Assembly (NCBI RefSeq): GCF_900103505.1
Contig: NZ_FNIA01000006.1
Coordinates: forward strand, 62,001-126,000
Source: Haloarchaeobius iranensis
GTDB lineage: Archaea; Halobacteriota; Halobacteria; Halobacteriales; Natrialbaceae
Reading direction: 5' to 3'
DNA length: 64,000 bases
Shown here: piece after piece, positions 1 to 8,688 of the stretch
Layout of the letters: the number at the start of each line of letters is the position of its first letter
Numbering within the stretch: position 1 is the first letter of the stretch
Translations under genes and position numbers: made by a program
The notes under the pieces: generated by a model
What the model was told of the DNA's origin: nothing
Database searches by the model: none
What the model saw: the letters and a program-made list of their open reading frames with translations, nothing else

Positions 1-558
1 CGGCTGGCCGACGAGACCGGGAGCCAGGCCGTGGCCGACCTCCAGAACGCCATCACCGAGATCGAGAACCTGAGCGCGAAGGCCCGAACGCTCGAACGTG
101 TCGTCGCCGACGAGACCTACCCCGCGGTCGATACGACCGACATCGTCTCGCGTGTGCGGTCCGTCGTCGACCGGTGTCGGACGCGCTATCCCGCGGCGAC
201 CATCCGGGTCGACCTCCCCGAGCGCGCGGACGCGGTCGCCGACTACCGGCTCGAGCTCGCCATCGAGAACCTGGTCGAGAACTCGGTCGACCACGCGTCT
301 GACGGCGAGCCCGAGATCGTCGTCGACGTGCGAAACGAGTCGACCGCCGTCCTCGTCACCGTGCGCGACGACGGCCCGGGCATCCCGTCGCACGAACGCG
401 CGCTGGTCGCCGGCGAGCGCGACATCACCCAGCTCGAACACGGCAGCGGGCTCGGGCTCTGGATCGTCGCGACGGCGATCCGCTCGCTCGGGGGTGAGCT
501 GACGTTCACCGACGACGCGGCCGGCGCTGCGGTCGAGCTCAGGCTGCACCCCGCGTAG
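1..558 (+). CDS. Sensor histidine kinase, C-terminal part (5' end outside window)
   Basis: This is the end of a two-component sensor kinase, which would autophosphorylate a histidine and pass the phosphate to a response regulator. The frame is open from base 1, so the sensor part and the phospho-accepting histidine lie outside the window. The visible part starts in the second helix of the dimerisation domain and runs through the HATPase_c domain. The N box reads ENLVENSVDHA, the G1 box DDGPGIP and the G2 box GSGLGLW. The lid between G1 and G2 is complete (HERALVAGERDITQ). The target is unknown. A decayed relative of its ATPase domain follows 19 nt after the stop. Confidence 0.9.
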   Translation, partial: RLADETGSQAVADLQNAITEIENLSAKARTLERVVADETYPAVDTTDIVSRVRSVVDRCRTRYPAATIRVDLPERADAVADYRLELAIENLVENSVDHASDGEPEIVVDVRNESTAVLVTVRDDGPGIPSHERALVAGERDITQLEHGSGLGLWIVATAIRSLGGELTFTDDAAGAAVELRLHPA

Positions 559-577
559 GCCAGGAGCGTTACTTCCG

Positions 578-910
578 GTGATCAGGGTGTCGGCACCCGA
601 CTCGGCGACTGCGGTCGCCGACCGCCGGCTCGTGTTCGCGCTGTCGAACGCCATCGAGAACGCGGTCGACCACAACGACCAGCCGTCGGTCGAGATGTCC
701 GTCGAGACGACCGACACGGCCGTCGAGATCCGCGTCGCCGACGACGGGCCGGGCATCCCGGAGCAGGAGCGCGACATCACCCAGCCCCAGCACGGCAGCG
801 GCCTGGGGCTCTGGGCAGTCAACTGGGTCGTCGAGAGCTTCGGCGGGAATCTCGCGTTCGAGACGCCGGAACGGGGCAGTGGCGTCGTGCTGTGGCTCCG
901 CCCTCAGTAG
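578..910 (+). pseudogene. Decayed HATPase_c remnant of a sensor kinase
   Basis: This 110-codon frame with a GTG start encodes only an ATP-binding kinase domain: N box ALSNAIENAVDH, DDGPGIP and GSGLGLW. It has no dimerisation helices and no sensor. It aligns with the upstream kinase from about that protein's residue 60. Seven residues of the ATP lid (ALVAGER in the neighbour) are missing between two ER dipeptides, as expected from slippage. The likely origin is a partial tandem duplication followed by decay. A free-standing ATPase-only protein cannot be excluded, but the shortened lid argues against it. Confidence 0.65.
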
Positions 911-1881
911 TCGACGAGCGGGTCCTGCGCCCAGAACTCGCTGTCCTTCCGCAGCTTCGGCACCCAGGTGTCCGCGTCCCGAGCCAGCAGGGCGACCCGG
1001 GAGCTCGGCACGTCCTTTATCTCGTCGTGCTCGGGCATGTGGGCGGCGACGTCCTCGGCGAACGCGAGCACGTCCTCGTGGTCGGGCATCGCTGACCGGT
1101 CGAGCCGGCCGCGCGAGTGACCGACGTGCATGTACGCCTTCAGCTCCACGAAGTCCGGCCTGGCGCGCCGGTAGAACGCGGCGTACCAGTCCGGGTCGCG
1201 CATGTTCTCGCCGTTCACCAGCGTCGTCCGCAGGACGGTGCGGGTCTCGTCCTTCGCCGCGAGTACGTCCATGGTGTCGACGAGGCGCTCCCAAGCGTCG
1301 TCCTCGACGGCCTTGACCACGTTGTCGAACGTGTGCCGGTCGGGCGCGTCGACGGAGACGTAGAGCTGGGTCGGGTCACAGCGCGCCAGCATCTCGGGAG
1401 CGGTGCCGTTCGAGACGAGGAAGGTCGTGATGTCGCGTGCGTGGAACTCGTCGATGAGCTCGGGCAGGTAGGGATAGAGGGTGGGCTCGCCGTCCAGGCT
1501 GATGGCGACGTGTCGCGGCTCCATCGCCTGCTCGAACACCTCGCGGGGGACCTCGTCGTTCCCGCCGTACCCCGCGAGCAGTTCGCGCTGGAGCTCGAGC
1601 GTGGCGTCGGCGACCGCCGCCGGGTCGTCCCACTCCACGTCGCCCAGCTCGTAGGCGTGACCCGCGTGGTCGCGCCAGCAGAACACGCAGCGCTCGTTGC
1701 ACTTGACGACCGGCGTCATCTGCATGCAGCGGTGGGACTCGATGCCGTAGAAGGCGTACTTGTAGCACTTCCCGTCGCCCGTCAGCGCGTTCTTCGTCCA
1801 GCCGCAGGTCTGGGCCGCGGTGTGGTTGACGCTGTGGTAGTCCGGGTCGTCAACCTGCATCGGGCCGTCGGACTCGCTCAT
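904..1881 (-). CDS. taw1: tRNA 4-demethylwyosine synthase (radical SAM)
   Basis: Archaeal TYW1/Taw1 condenses N1-methylguanosine at position 37 of tRNA-Phe with two carbons of pyruvate, the first committed step to wyosine. The protein has 325 residues, as usual for archaea, without the flavodoxin domain of the eukaryotic enzyme. The radical SAM cluster motif is CNERCVFC, at about residues 62-69. Upstream lies the family block CYKYAFYGIESHRCMQMTP, whose extra cysteines can hold the second iron-sulfur cluster. ISLDGEPTLYP and VSNGT fit the SAM-binding barrel. The stop overlaps the end of the kinase remnant, so the two genes converge. Confidence 0.95.
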   Translation of the reverse strand: MSESDGPMQVDDPDYHSVNHTAAQTCGWTKNALTGDGKCYKYAFYGIESHRCMQMTPVVKCNERCVFCWRDHAGHAYELGDVEWDDPAAVADATLELQRELLAGYGGNDEVPREVFEQAMEPRHVAISLDGEPTLYPYLPELIDEFHARDITTFLVSNGTAPEMLARCDPTQLYVSVDAPDRHTFDNVVKAVEDDAWERLVDTMDVLAAKDETRTVLRTTLVNGENMRDPDWYAAFYRRARPDFVELKAYMHVGHSRGRLDRSAMPDHEDVLAFAEDVAAHMPEHDEIKDVPSSRVALLARDADTWVPKLRKDSEFWAQDPLVDY

Positions 1882-1990
1882 TGCACGGGTCGACGGGTTC
1901 CAGTCCTAAAGAATCCGTTCCCTCGGCACGCCGGGGGCCTCGGACCGGTCGGAGGGAGAGTTCATGTGACGGCGTGACGTACGTCGACGT

Positions 1991-2215
1991 ATGCTCGTTC
2001 GAACGCTCCTCGGACTGCTCGGGCTGGCGGAACTGCTCGCGCCACGTCGGTTCGTCGACTTCTGGATGCGGCTCGCGACGACGTCAGAGGACGTCGAGCT
2101 CCGACGCTGGGTGTACACTGCCGCGCGGCTGGAGGGGCTGGCCATCCTGCTCTGGCTGCTGACCCGCGGCGACGACGACTCCGGCGAGGCCGTCGCCGTC
2201 ACGGCCGAGACCTGA
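1991..2215 (+). CDS. Small membrane protein, 74 aa
   Basis: I do not recognise a characterised family. The protein opens with a hydrophobic stretch ([13 protein letters not shown]), has an amphipathic middle and a second hydrophobic helix near residues 45-58 ([11 protein letters not shown]), then an acidic tail. Two membrane passes are likely. Codon use matches the neighbours. It sits between the start of taw1, on the other strand, and argS. Confidence 0.6.
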   Translation: MLVRTLLGLLGLAELLAPRRFVDFWMRLATTSEDVELRRWVYTAARLEGLAILLWLLTRGDDDSGEAVAVTAET

Positions 2216-2262
2216 TATCGCATTCAGAAACCCCTTTACAGTCGCCAGCGGTACGTGGCGGT

Positions 2263-4017
2263 ATGTTCATCGCCGTCCGCGAGGAGGTCGCGGCCGCCAT
2301 CGAGGACGCCCTCGACGCGCTCGACCTTCCGACAGACGACCTCGGCATCGAAGAGCCGCCGGAAGACGTCGACGCCGTGCTGGCGTCGAGCGTCGCCTTC
2401 CGGCTGGCCGGCGAGGTCGGCGCACCGCCGCCGAAGGTGGCCGCCGACATCGCCGACGGGATCGACCCCGACACGTTCGAGTACGTCGGCGCGGTCACCA
2501 CGCAGGGCCCCTACGTCAACTTCCTGCCGAGCGAGGCGTACTTCGACGCGACGCTGTCGGCCGCACAGGACGAGGACTACGGCCACCTCCCCGACCGCGA
2601 CGAGTCGGTCGTCGTCGAGCACACCTCCGCGAACCCGACGGGACCCGTCCACGTCGGCCGTGCCCGCAACCCCATCGTCGGCGACGCTGTCGCGAACGTG
2701 CTCGACTTCGCCGGCTACGACGTCGAACGCCACTACTACGTCAACGACGCCGGCCGCCAGATGGCCGTGTTCACGTGGGCCTACGAGACGTTCGACGAAG
2801 CGGACCTCGGCTCGGAGCCTGCACGCGACCGCATCGAGTACGACCTCGTGCGCTACTACCGCAAGGGCAACGCGTTCCTCGAAGATGGCCCCGACGAGGA
2901 GGTCGAGGCAGCCGAGGCCGCGATACAGGGCATCATGCAGGGCCTCGAAGCCGGCGACGAGGATACCTTCGAACGCGTCAGCGAGGTCGTCGACCAGGTG
3001 CTCTCGGGGATGCAGGAGTGCCTCGCACGCCTCCCCGCCGAGTTCGACCGGTTCGTCAAGGAGAGCCAGTTCATGTTCGACGGCTCAACCGACGACCTGG
3101 TCGACCGGCTCAAGGAGCTCGACGAGGCGGTCTACGAGGAGGACGCCTGGCAGCTCGACCTGAGCGAGTACGGCATCGACAAGCAGCTGGTGTTCCTGCG
3201 CTCGGACGGCACCAGCCTCTACACGACCCGGGACCTCGCCCACCACGAGTGGAAGTTCGAGAACTACGACCGCGCGGTCACCGTCCTCGGCGAAGATCAC
3301 AAGCTCCAGGCCGACCAGCTCCAGCAGGCGCTCTCCCTGCTCGGCAACGACGTCGACCAGCTGGAGAACGTCATCTTCTCGTGGGTCAACCTCCCCGGCG
3401 GGCTCGGGATGTCCACCCGCGCGGGCACCGGCGTCGACCTCGACGACCTGCTCGACGAGGCCATCGACCGCGCCCGTGACGAGGTCGAGACCCGCATGGA
3501 GGAACGCATCCGCGACGACGACCTCACCGAAGCGGACGTCGAGCGCATCGCTCACCAGGTCGGCATCGGGGCCGTGCGCTACGACATCGTCTCCAAGCAG
3601 CCGACGAAGGCCATCACGTTCGAGTGGGACCAGGCGCTCGACTTCGAGGCCCAGTCCGCGCCGTACGTCCAGTACGTCCACGCGCGCTGCTGTGGTATCC
3701 TCGACGAGGTCGACTCCGTGCCGGAGGCGGTCGACGCCGGCGTCCTCGAACGCGAGGAGTCACGTGACCTGCTCCGTGTCATCGCGCGGTTCCCCGGCAT
3801 CATCGACGAGGCCGCGGACGACCTCGAGCCCCACACCGTCGCGACCTACACTCGCGAGTTCGCGGAGACGTTCAACGCCTTCTACCGGGAGTGTCAGGTG
3901 CTCGGTGCGGACGACGAGGCCGTCCGCGACGCCCGCATCGCGCTGGTCGCAGCGGCACGGCACACCATCGCGAACGCGCTCTCGACGCTGGGCGTAGCTG
4001 CGCCGCGCTCGATGTGA
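2263..4017 (+). CDS. argS: Arginyl-tRNA synthetase
   Basis: Class I synthetase charging tRNA-Arg, 584 residues, full length for the archaeal type. The HIGH-type signature is in [14 protein letters not shown] (around residue 128). The KMSKS position reads GLGMSTRAG. The C-terminal helical anticodon-binding (DALR) domain starts around residue 450 with [13 protein letters not shown]. The start is an ATG with a TTTACA box about 28 nt upstream, so the mRNA is probably nearly leaderless. A tiny membrane-protein gene on the other strand ends 1 nt after its stop. Confidence 0.97.
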   Translation: MFIAVREEVAAAIEDALDALDLPTDDLGIEEPPEDVDAVLASSVAFRLAGEVGAPPPKVAADIADGIDPDTFEYVGAVTTQGPYVNFLPSEAYFDATLSAAQDEDYGHLPDRDESVVVEHTSANPTGPVHVGRARNPIVGDAVANVLDFAGYDVERHYYVNDAGRQMAVFTWAYETFDEADLGSEPARDRIEYDLVRYYRKGNAFLEDGPDEEVEAAEAAIQGIMQGLEAGDEDTFERVSEVVDQVLSGMQECLARLPAEFDRFVKESQFMFDGSTDDLVDRLKELDEAVYEEDAWQLDLSEYGIDKQLVFLRSDGTSLYTTRDLAHHEWKFENYDRAVTVLGEDHKLQADQLQQALSLLGNDVDQLENVIFSWVNLPGGLGMSTRAGTGVDLDDLLDEAIDRARDEVETRMEERIRDDDLTEADVERIAHQVGIGAVRYDIVSKQPTKAITFEWDQALDFEAQSAPYVQYVHARCCGILDEVDSVPEAVDAGVLEREESRDLLRVIARFPGIIDEAADDLEPHTVATYTREFAETFNAFYRECQVLGADDEAVRDARIALVAAARHTIANALSTLGVAAPRSM

Positions 4018-4018
4018 G

Positions 4019-4150
4019 TTAGAACAGGGGTGCGGTCCACGCCATCAGACTTCCGCCGGCGAAGATGACCGCAGCGACGCCGGCGCCCAGTGCCAGTGCG
4101 ACGAACAACAGTATCCAGGAGAGCGGAACCGAGTTATCGTCGTTTGCCAT
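4019..4150 (-). CDS. Very small single-pass membrane protein, 43 aa
   Basis: An ATG on the minus strand opens 43 codons ending in TAA 1 nt past the argS stop. The product starts MANDDNSVPLSWILLFVALA and continues as one long hydrophobic helix (about residues 9-39). A short charged N-terminus followed by one membrane span is typical of haloarchaeal micro-proteins. Codons strongly favour third-position G or C. No function can be assigned. Confidence 0.6.
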   Translation of the reverse strand: MANDDNSVPLSWILLFVALALGAGVAAVIFAGGSLMAWTAPLF

Positions 4151-4203
4151 GGCCGATACTCCGACGTGGTGACCCATAACGGTTTCCAGTCGCCGCCGTC
4201 AGC

Positions 4204-5142
4204 CTACGTGTCCGACTCGGCGTCCGGGATGTCGATACGCGGCTGCCCACCGTCAGTCTCGGAGTCCGCGTCGATCTCGGAGATGGCCGCGGAGACGTCG
4301 TCCTCGCTCGCGGCGCTGGCGCCGCCCTGCTCGGTGTCGTCGCCGTCAGCATCGCGCTGGGGTGGCTGTGACTCGGACCGCGCGGGCGACTCCGACGCCC
4401 CCTCGAACGTCGGCCTGTCCTCGGGGTCCGCCTCGCCGACGAGCCGAGCCGCGAGGTAGCGGTACGCCCGGGAGGCGGGGCTCTTGGGGTCGTGGACAAC
4501 CAGCGGCGTCCCCGCATAGACGCTCTCGCGTACGGTGGGGTCCTCGGGGATGGTCACCAGGAGGGGGAGGTCGAGCTTCTCGGCGATGCCCTCGTGGTCG
4601 ATGTCGCCCGACGGATGCGTCCGGGTGAGAACGACCCCGGCGATGGTGCCACCGGCCCGGTCCGCCAGGTCGCAGGTCTTCTGTGCGTCCTGCACCGACG
4701 CCGGCTCGGGCGTCGAGACGAGCAAGACGGCGTCCGCCAGCCCGAGCGGGAGCACCGTCTCGTGGCTGACGCCCGCGCCGACGTCGAGGAGCACGTAGTC
4801 GAACTGGTCGCGGAGCTCCGCCACGACCTCGCGGAGGTTCTCCGTCTCGACGGACGCGTAGCTGTCGAGCCCGATGCCGCTCGGGACCGCCCAGATCCCG
4901 TCCGCGAGCTCGTACGTTGCCTCCGTCACGTCGGCCTCGCCAGCGAGGACCTGATGGAGTGTCGTGTCCTCGGGCGAGAGGCTCACGAATCCGGCCAGGT
5001 TCGCCATGCCCAGGTCGACGTCGACGATCACGACGCGGTTGCCTGCCCCCGCGAGGGCGGTGCCCAGATTCACCGTCGTCGTGGTCTTGCCCACGCCGCC
5101 TTTGCCGCTGGCGATGGCGTACACCGTCTCCTGCGTGTTCAT
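4204..5142 (-). CDS. MinD/ParA-type ATPase
   Basis: Deviant Walker-A ATPase of the MinD/ParA family, which positions cellular structures on membranes or nucleoids. Haloarchaea carry several MinD paralogues, and at least some act on archaella and chemosensory arrays rather than division. The motif GKGGVGKTTTTVNLG follows the start and DVDLGMANLAG is the switch I region. The 312-residue reading starts at MNTQETVYAIASGKGG; an ATG six codons upstream would add MTLFRH. The last 90 residues are an acidic disordered tail, and I see no obvious C-terminal amphipathic helix. A TATA-like TTTTATTA on the minus strand (5175-5168) lies 26-33 nt upstream. Confidence 0.88.
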   Translation of the reverse strand: MNTQETVYAIASGKGGVGKTTTTVNLGTALAGAGNRVVIVDVDLGMANLAGFVSLSPEDTTLHQVLAGEADVTEATYELADGIWAVPSGIGLDSYASVETENLREVVAELRDQFDYVLLDVGAGVSHETVLPLGLADAVLLVSTPEPASVQDAQKTCDLADRAGGTIAGVVLTRTHPSGDIDHEGIAEKLDLPLLVTIPEDPTVRESVYAGTPLVVHDPKSPASRAYRYLAARLVGEADPEDRPTFEGASESPARSESQPPQRDADGDDTEQGGASAASEDDVSAAISEIDADSETDGGQPRIDIPDAESDT

Positions 5143-5174
5143 GTGTCTGAACAGAGTCACGGACGACTAATAAA

Positions 5175-5304
5175 ACATGAAGCCACGGCTCCGGCGTCGC
5201 GAGCAGGCGGCGATCAGCGCACGCCCCCGGGGGTCGCCGCGCACCCGCCTCGGCCACCGGGGGACCGTCGTCAGGTCACACCGCGTCTGGCCCCGGCTTC
5301 ATGT
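5175..5304. other. GC-rich foldable spacer closed by a 10-bp perfect inverted repeat
   Basis: The arms ACATGAAGCC (5175-5184) and GGCTTCATGT (5295-5304) are exact reverse complements. They enclose 110 nt with further self-complementary blocks, such as AGGCGG/CCGCCT, GGCGA/TCGCC and CCGGGG/CCCCGG. The left arm abuts the minD TATA element. The right arm is followed by TAAAAACC on the plus strand, so the same GGCTTCATGT word precedes an A/T-rich box in each outward direction. The element could be a divergent operator or encode a structured RNA. I cannot tell which. Confidence 0.5.
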
Positions 5305-5402
5305 AAAAACCGTGCGACGAGGCCACGCCGAGAATCACCCGCATGCGAGGGTCTGCCGGGCAAGGAACAGTTACTTACCGCCAGCGGGGCCTAGAACCTC
5401 CA

Positions 5403-6644
5403 ATGAGTCAGCAGGAGGGCGAGGAGTCCGACCGCAAGAAGTACGAGTTCCGGAAGGTGATCGAGGAACTCGACGAGTACGAGGGGTCGGGCACGCAGCT
5501 CGTCACCATCTACGTCCCCGAGGACAGACGGATCAGTGACGTGGTCGCCCACGTCACCCAGGAGCACAGCGAGGCGTCGAACATCAAGTCCAAGCAGACC
5601 CGGACGAACGTCCAGGACGCGCTCACCAGCATCAAGGACCGGCTCCGGTACTACGACAACCCACCGGAGAACGGGATGGTGCTGTTCTCCGGTGCGGTGA
5701 ACTCCGGCGGTGGCCAGACCGAGATGGTCACGAAGGTCCTGGAGGGCCCGCCCCAGTCCGTCGAGTCGTTCCGCTACCACTGCGACTCGGCGTTCCTCAC
5801 CGAGCCGCTGGAGCACATGCTCGCGGACAAGGGCCTCTACGGCCTCATCGTGCTCGACCGGCGCGAGGCCAACGTCGGCTGGCTCCGGGGCAAGCGCGTC
5901 GAGCCCGTGAAGTCAGCCTCCTCGCTGGTTCCGGGCAAGCAGCGCAAGGGTGGCCAGTCAGCACAGCGGTTCGCCCGCCTGCGCCTCGAGGCCATCGACA
6001 ACTTCTACCAGGAGGTCGCAGAGATGGCCAACGACCTGTTCGTCCCCGAGCGCCACGACCTGCAGGGCGTCCTCGTCGGCGGCCCCTCCCCGACGAAGGA
6101 CGAGTTCCTCGACGGCGACTACCTCCACCACGAGCTCCAGGACAAGGTGCTCGGCAAGTTCGACGTGGCCTACACCGACGAGTCCGGCCTCTACGACCTC
6201 GTCGACGCCGCCGAGGACGTGCTCGCCGACGCCGAGATCATGGAGGACAAGGAGCTCATGCAGGACTTCTTCAAGCAGCTCCACGACGGCAACAAGGCCA
6301 CCTACGGCTTCGAGCCGACCCGCGAGAACCTCGTCATGGGCTCCGTCGAGACGCTGCTCATCTCCGAGGACCTCCGCAAGGACGTCGTCACCTACGACTG
6401 CCCCGACGGCACCGAGGAGTACGAGCTCATCGACTCGCGCAAGAACACGCCCACCCACACCTGCGACGACGGCACCGAGGTCGAGGCCGAGGAGCGCGAG
6501 GACGCCATCGAGTTCCTCATCAACATCGCCGAGCAGCGCGGCACCGACACGAAGTTCATCTCCACCGACTTCGAGAAGGGCGACCAGCTCTACAACGCCT
6601 TCGGCGGTATCGCGGGTCTGCTGCGGTACTCTACTGGCGTCTAA
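5403..6644 (+). CDS. prf1: Peptide chain release factor aRF1
   Basis: Class I release factor that reads all three stop codons and triggers peptidyl-tRNA hydrolysis; 413 residues. The N domain has the stop-codon motif NIKS (about residues 60-63). The middle domain has the catalytic GGQ in GKQRKGGQSAQR. The C domain contains a zinc-site-like segment with YDCPDGT and THTCDDGT, leading to binding of the ABCE1/aPelota-type partners. I start at MSQQEGEESDRKK; an ATG 20 codons upstream would add a basic stretch unlike the family. An AGTTACTTA box about 34 nt upstream is a plausible TATA element. Confidence 0.97.
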   Translation: MSQQEGEESDRKKYEFRKVIEELDEYEGSGTQLVTIYVPEDRRISDVVAHVTQEHSEASNIKSKQTRTNVQDALTSIKDRLRYYDNPPENGMVLFSGAVNSGGGQTEMVTKVLEGPPQSVESFRYHCDSAFLTEPLEHMLADKGLYGLIVLDRREANVGWLRGKRVEPVKSASSLVPGKQRKGGQSAQRFARLRLEAIDNFYQEVAEMANDLFVPERHDLQGVLVGGPSPTKDEFLDGDYLHHELQDKVLGKFDVAYTDESGLYDLVDAAEDVLADAEIMEDKELMQDFFKQLHDGNKATYGFEPTRENLVMGSVETLLISEDLRKDVVTYDCPDGTEEYELIDSRKNTPTHTCDDGTEVEAEEREDAIEFLINIAEQRGTDTKFISTDFEKGDQLYNAFGGIAGLLRYSTGV

Positions 6645-6710
6645 AGCTGATTCTCCGGTCCGGAGACGGACCACACAAGACTTTTACAGGTTCTCGGGAG
6701 TCCTGAATCA

Positions 6711-7319
6711 ATGCGACGGAGAACGGTGATTGCCGCCGGTTGGTCGCTTCTCGCTTCGGTCGGACTGGCCGGCTGTCAATTCCTCGGGCTCGGCCCAGAC
6801 TCTTCGGAGTTCCACCTCGAAGCCGAGCCGGTGACCGAGTCGGAAATCTGCGAACAGGCGACAGAGCGACTGGAAGTACTTGGACCACCCGAGGAAGATG
6901 CAGCGAAGCGGGTCATCGCAGGAGAGGACAGCGCAATCGTCGATTTTACCGGGCGGAAGGAACTATATCTGGAGGGTCAGGACCGGTACCACCACGTCGA
7001 GATTCGACATCGAGACGGTGCTGACGACTACCAGCTCTCGCTGGTAGCGAGCGTCGACACGCGGGAAGCGATATGTGAAATCGTCCTCGACGATCTCGTT
7101 GCACAAATCGACCAGTCGACTACGAACCAGACCGTCCGAGAAGTGCTCCGTCAGGCGGCCGCGAACGGCCAGTTCGAAGCCGCGCCGATTAACGAGTCAG
7201 CAGCTGAGACGTACCGATTCGTCTCCGGTCTCACCGTCGATAGGGGATTTCATCCGATATATATCCGGATTGACAGTGAATACTACGAGTTGGACTACCA
7301 GTACGACTCCGGCGAGTGA
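6711..7319 (+). CDS. TAT-exported lipoprotein, 202 aa, unknown function
   Basis: The N-terminus has a twin-arginine start (MRRRTVIAAGW) and a lipobox LAGC with Cys22, so the protein is probably exported folded and lipid-anchored outside the membrane. The mature part is acidic, with no motif I recognise; it ends in tyrosine-rich strands (YYELDYQYDSGE). Third-codon positions are less G/C-rich than in flanking genes, suggesting recent acquisition or fast evolution. A likely TATA element, CTTTTACAGG, lies about 28 nt before the ATG. Confidence 0.65.
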   Translation: MRRRTVIAAGWSLLASVGLAGCQFLGLGPDSSEFHLEAEPVTESEICEQATERLEVLGPPEEDAAKRVIAGEDSAIVDFTGRKELYLEGQDRYHHVEIRHRDGADDYQLSLVASVDTREAICEIVLDDLVAQIDQSTTNQTVREVLRQAAANGQFEAAPINESAAETYRFVSGLTVDRGFHPIYIRIDSEYYELDYQYDSGE

Positions 7320-7364
7320 CCACCCACCAACTGTAAGTCGGTCCACACCAACCCTGTTGACTGA

Positions 7365-8129
7365 ATGGTCGACGAGCTGGCACGGACGTTGCACTGGCGC
7401 AGCGACCTGCTCGCGTTGCTGGTCGAAGAACCGCTGGACAAGCGGGCCCTCGAGGAGCGCGTCGACGCCTCGCGCTCGACCGTCGACCGTGGTATCCGCG
7501 ACCTCGAGGCGGTCGGGCTGGTCGAGCGGACGAACGGCGGCTACGCGGCGACGGTCTCGGGGCGGCTCGCCGCCGAGTCGCGGGCCGCACACGTGGCGGA
7601 GCTCGACGGCGTGGACCGTGCCGGGCCGCTGCTCGACCTGCTGGCGGACGACGGCGACCTCGGCCGCGAGATGCTCGCCGGTGTCGAGGTCGAGCGAGCC
7701 GAACCGCCGTCGCCGGCCGCGCCGCTGGACCGGTTGAAGGACGTCATACGTCGGTCGGACCGGTATCTGGGGATGTCCGCGATGGACACCGGGACGGGGT
7801 TCGGCCAGTTCTTCCACGACCAGGTTGTCGAGGAGGGACTGGACCTCTCGTTCGTGTTCACCCGCGAGATGGCCGGTCATCTGGAGTCGAACCTCGGCGA
7901 CAAAATTCCCCCGATGAAACAGGCCGGCTTCGAGATGGGCGTGGTCGACCACCTCCCATTCGGCCTCGGCGTGGGCTTCGCCGACGACTGGGCCGTGGCC
8001 GTGGTGCTCGTCTACGGCCCCTCGTCCAGACTCGCCGGCATCCTGTTCAACGAGAACCGGGCCGCCGTCGAGTGGGCGACCGGGCTGTTCGACAGGTACA
8101 GCGCGCGTGCCGAGACTGTTCCCCCGTAG
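7365..8129 (+). CDS. HTH transcriptional regulator, FilR1-like (DUF1724)
   Basis: The first 60 residues form a winged helix (WRSDLLALLVEEPLDKRALEERVDASRSTVDR...VGLVERTNGGY). The remaining 190 residues resemble the ligand-sensing domain of FilR1-like archaeal regulators, with the family word FNENRAAVEWATGLFDRY near the end. Such proteins usually respond to small molecules, and many copies occur in each haloarchaeon. The ligand and targets are unknown. The gene stands alone between the lipoprotein and the convergent DUF6276 gene. Confidence 0.8.
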   Translation: MVDELARTLHWRSDLLALLVEEPLDKRALEERVDASRSTVDRGIRDLEAVGLVERTNGGYAATVSGRLAAESRAAHVAELDGVDRAGPLLDLLADDGDLGREMLAGVEVERAEPPSPAAPLDRLKDVIRRSDRYLGMSAMDTGTGFGQFFHDQVVEEGLDLSFVFTREMAGHLESNLGDKIPPMKQAGFEMGVVDHLPFGLGVGFADDWAVAVVLVYGPSSRLAGILFNENRAAVEWATGLFDRYSARAETVPP

Positions 8130-8242
8130 TCCGTCGACGACCCGCCCTGTCTGCCGCCGCATCGCGCGGCACTGGTCGCTATGACGAGTGTCGAAGTAGC
8201 CTTACCTTCCGACGAGGACGCTCACCGGCCGAGTTCTGGTAC

Positions 8243-8248
8243 AAAAAA
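8243..8248 (-). terminator. Oligo-T terminator after the atpD-DUF6276 unit
   Basis: The plus strand has six A residues here, giving T6 on the transcribed minus-strand RNA about 6 nt after the stop of the DUF6276 gene. Haloarchaeal termination is commonly at U tracts without a hairpin. Confidence 0.45.
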
Positions 8249-8253
8249 CTTTG

Positions 8254-8646
8254 TCAACCCATGAGCTGCTCGAGTTGACTGCGGCGACGGCCGATGGCGA
8301 CCGCCGGCTGCAGGCTCGTGTCCGCCTGCAGCTCCTCGAGGACGAGCATCGGGTCCACTCCGCGGTCCTCGACGTGCTCGAGCAGCGTCTCGATCTTCGA
8401 CCGGTTCAGCGCGAGCGAGGAGAGCAGGCCGACCACGAGCGCCATCTCCACGGCCGCCTCCTCGTCGACCGCGAACGCCTCGCTGACCGCCGACAGGTCG
8501 GCGTCATCGTCGGGTGACTCGACGGCGAACACGTTCAGACAGGACGTACAGATGGCCGCCGCAGAACCGTTCCCGGGCGCGAACTCCGAGACGTCGTCGG
8601 GGACGGCGAACGCGACGGTGTCGGAGCGACAGTTCGAACATTGCAT
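8254..8646 (-). CDS. Zinc-ribbon protein, DUF6276-like, 130 aa
   Basis: The N-terminus has two CxxC knuckles (MQCSNC and ICTSC), so it should bind one zinc. The middle is acidic and the C-terminus helical (VEMALVVGLLSSLALNRSKIETLLEHVEDRGVDP). It resembles a haloarchaea-specific uncharacterised family that I would call DUF6276. I start at MQCSNC; an ATG three codons earlier would add MGR. It lies 42 nt after atpD and is probably co-transcribed. No function is known. Confidence 0.7.
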   Translation of the reverse strand: MQCSNCRSDTVAFAVPDDVSEFAPGNGSAAAICTSCLNVFAVESPDDDADLSAVSEAFAVDEEAAVEMALVVGLLSSLALNRSKIETLLEHVEDRGVDPMLVLEELQADTSLQPAVAIGRRRSQLEQLMG

Positions 8647-8688
8647 ACGCCCCACAAGGCGGGGATACCTCTAAAATCTAGGCCGGCG

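Noticed and set aside
5175-5304. SRP RNA, RNase P RNA or tRNA in the minD-prf1 spacer
   Set aside because: The element is far shorter than SRP or RNase P RNA and lacks tRNA arms and the T-loop consensus. I keep it only as an unassigned foldable element.
5343-5402. Earlier ATG for prf1
   Set aside because: The 20 extra residues are basic and unlike the known start of archaeal release factors. The internal ATG has a well-placed TATA-like box.
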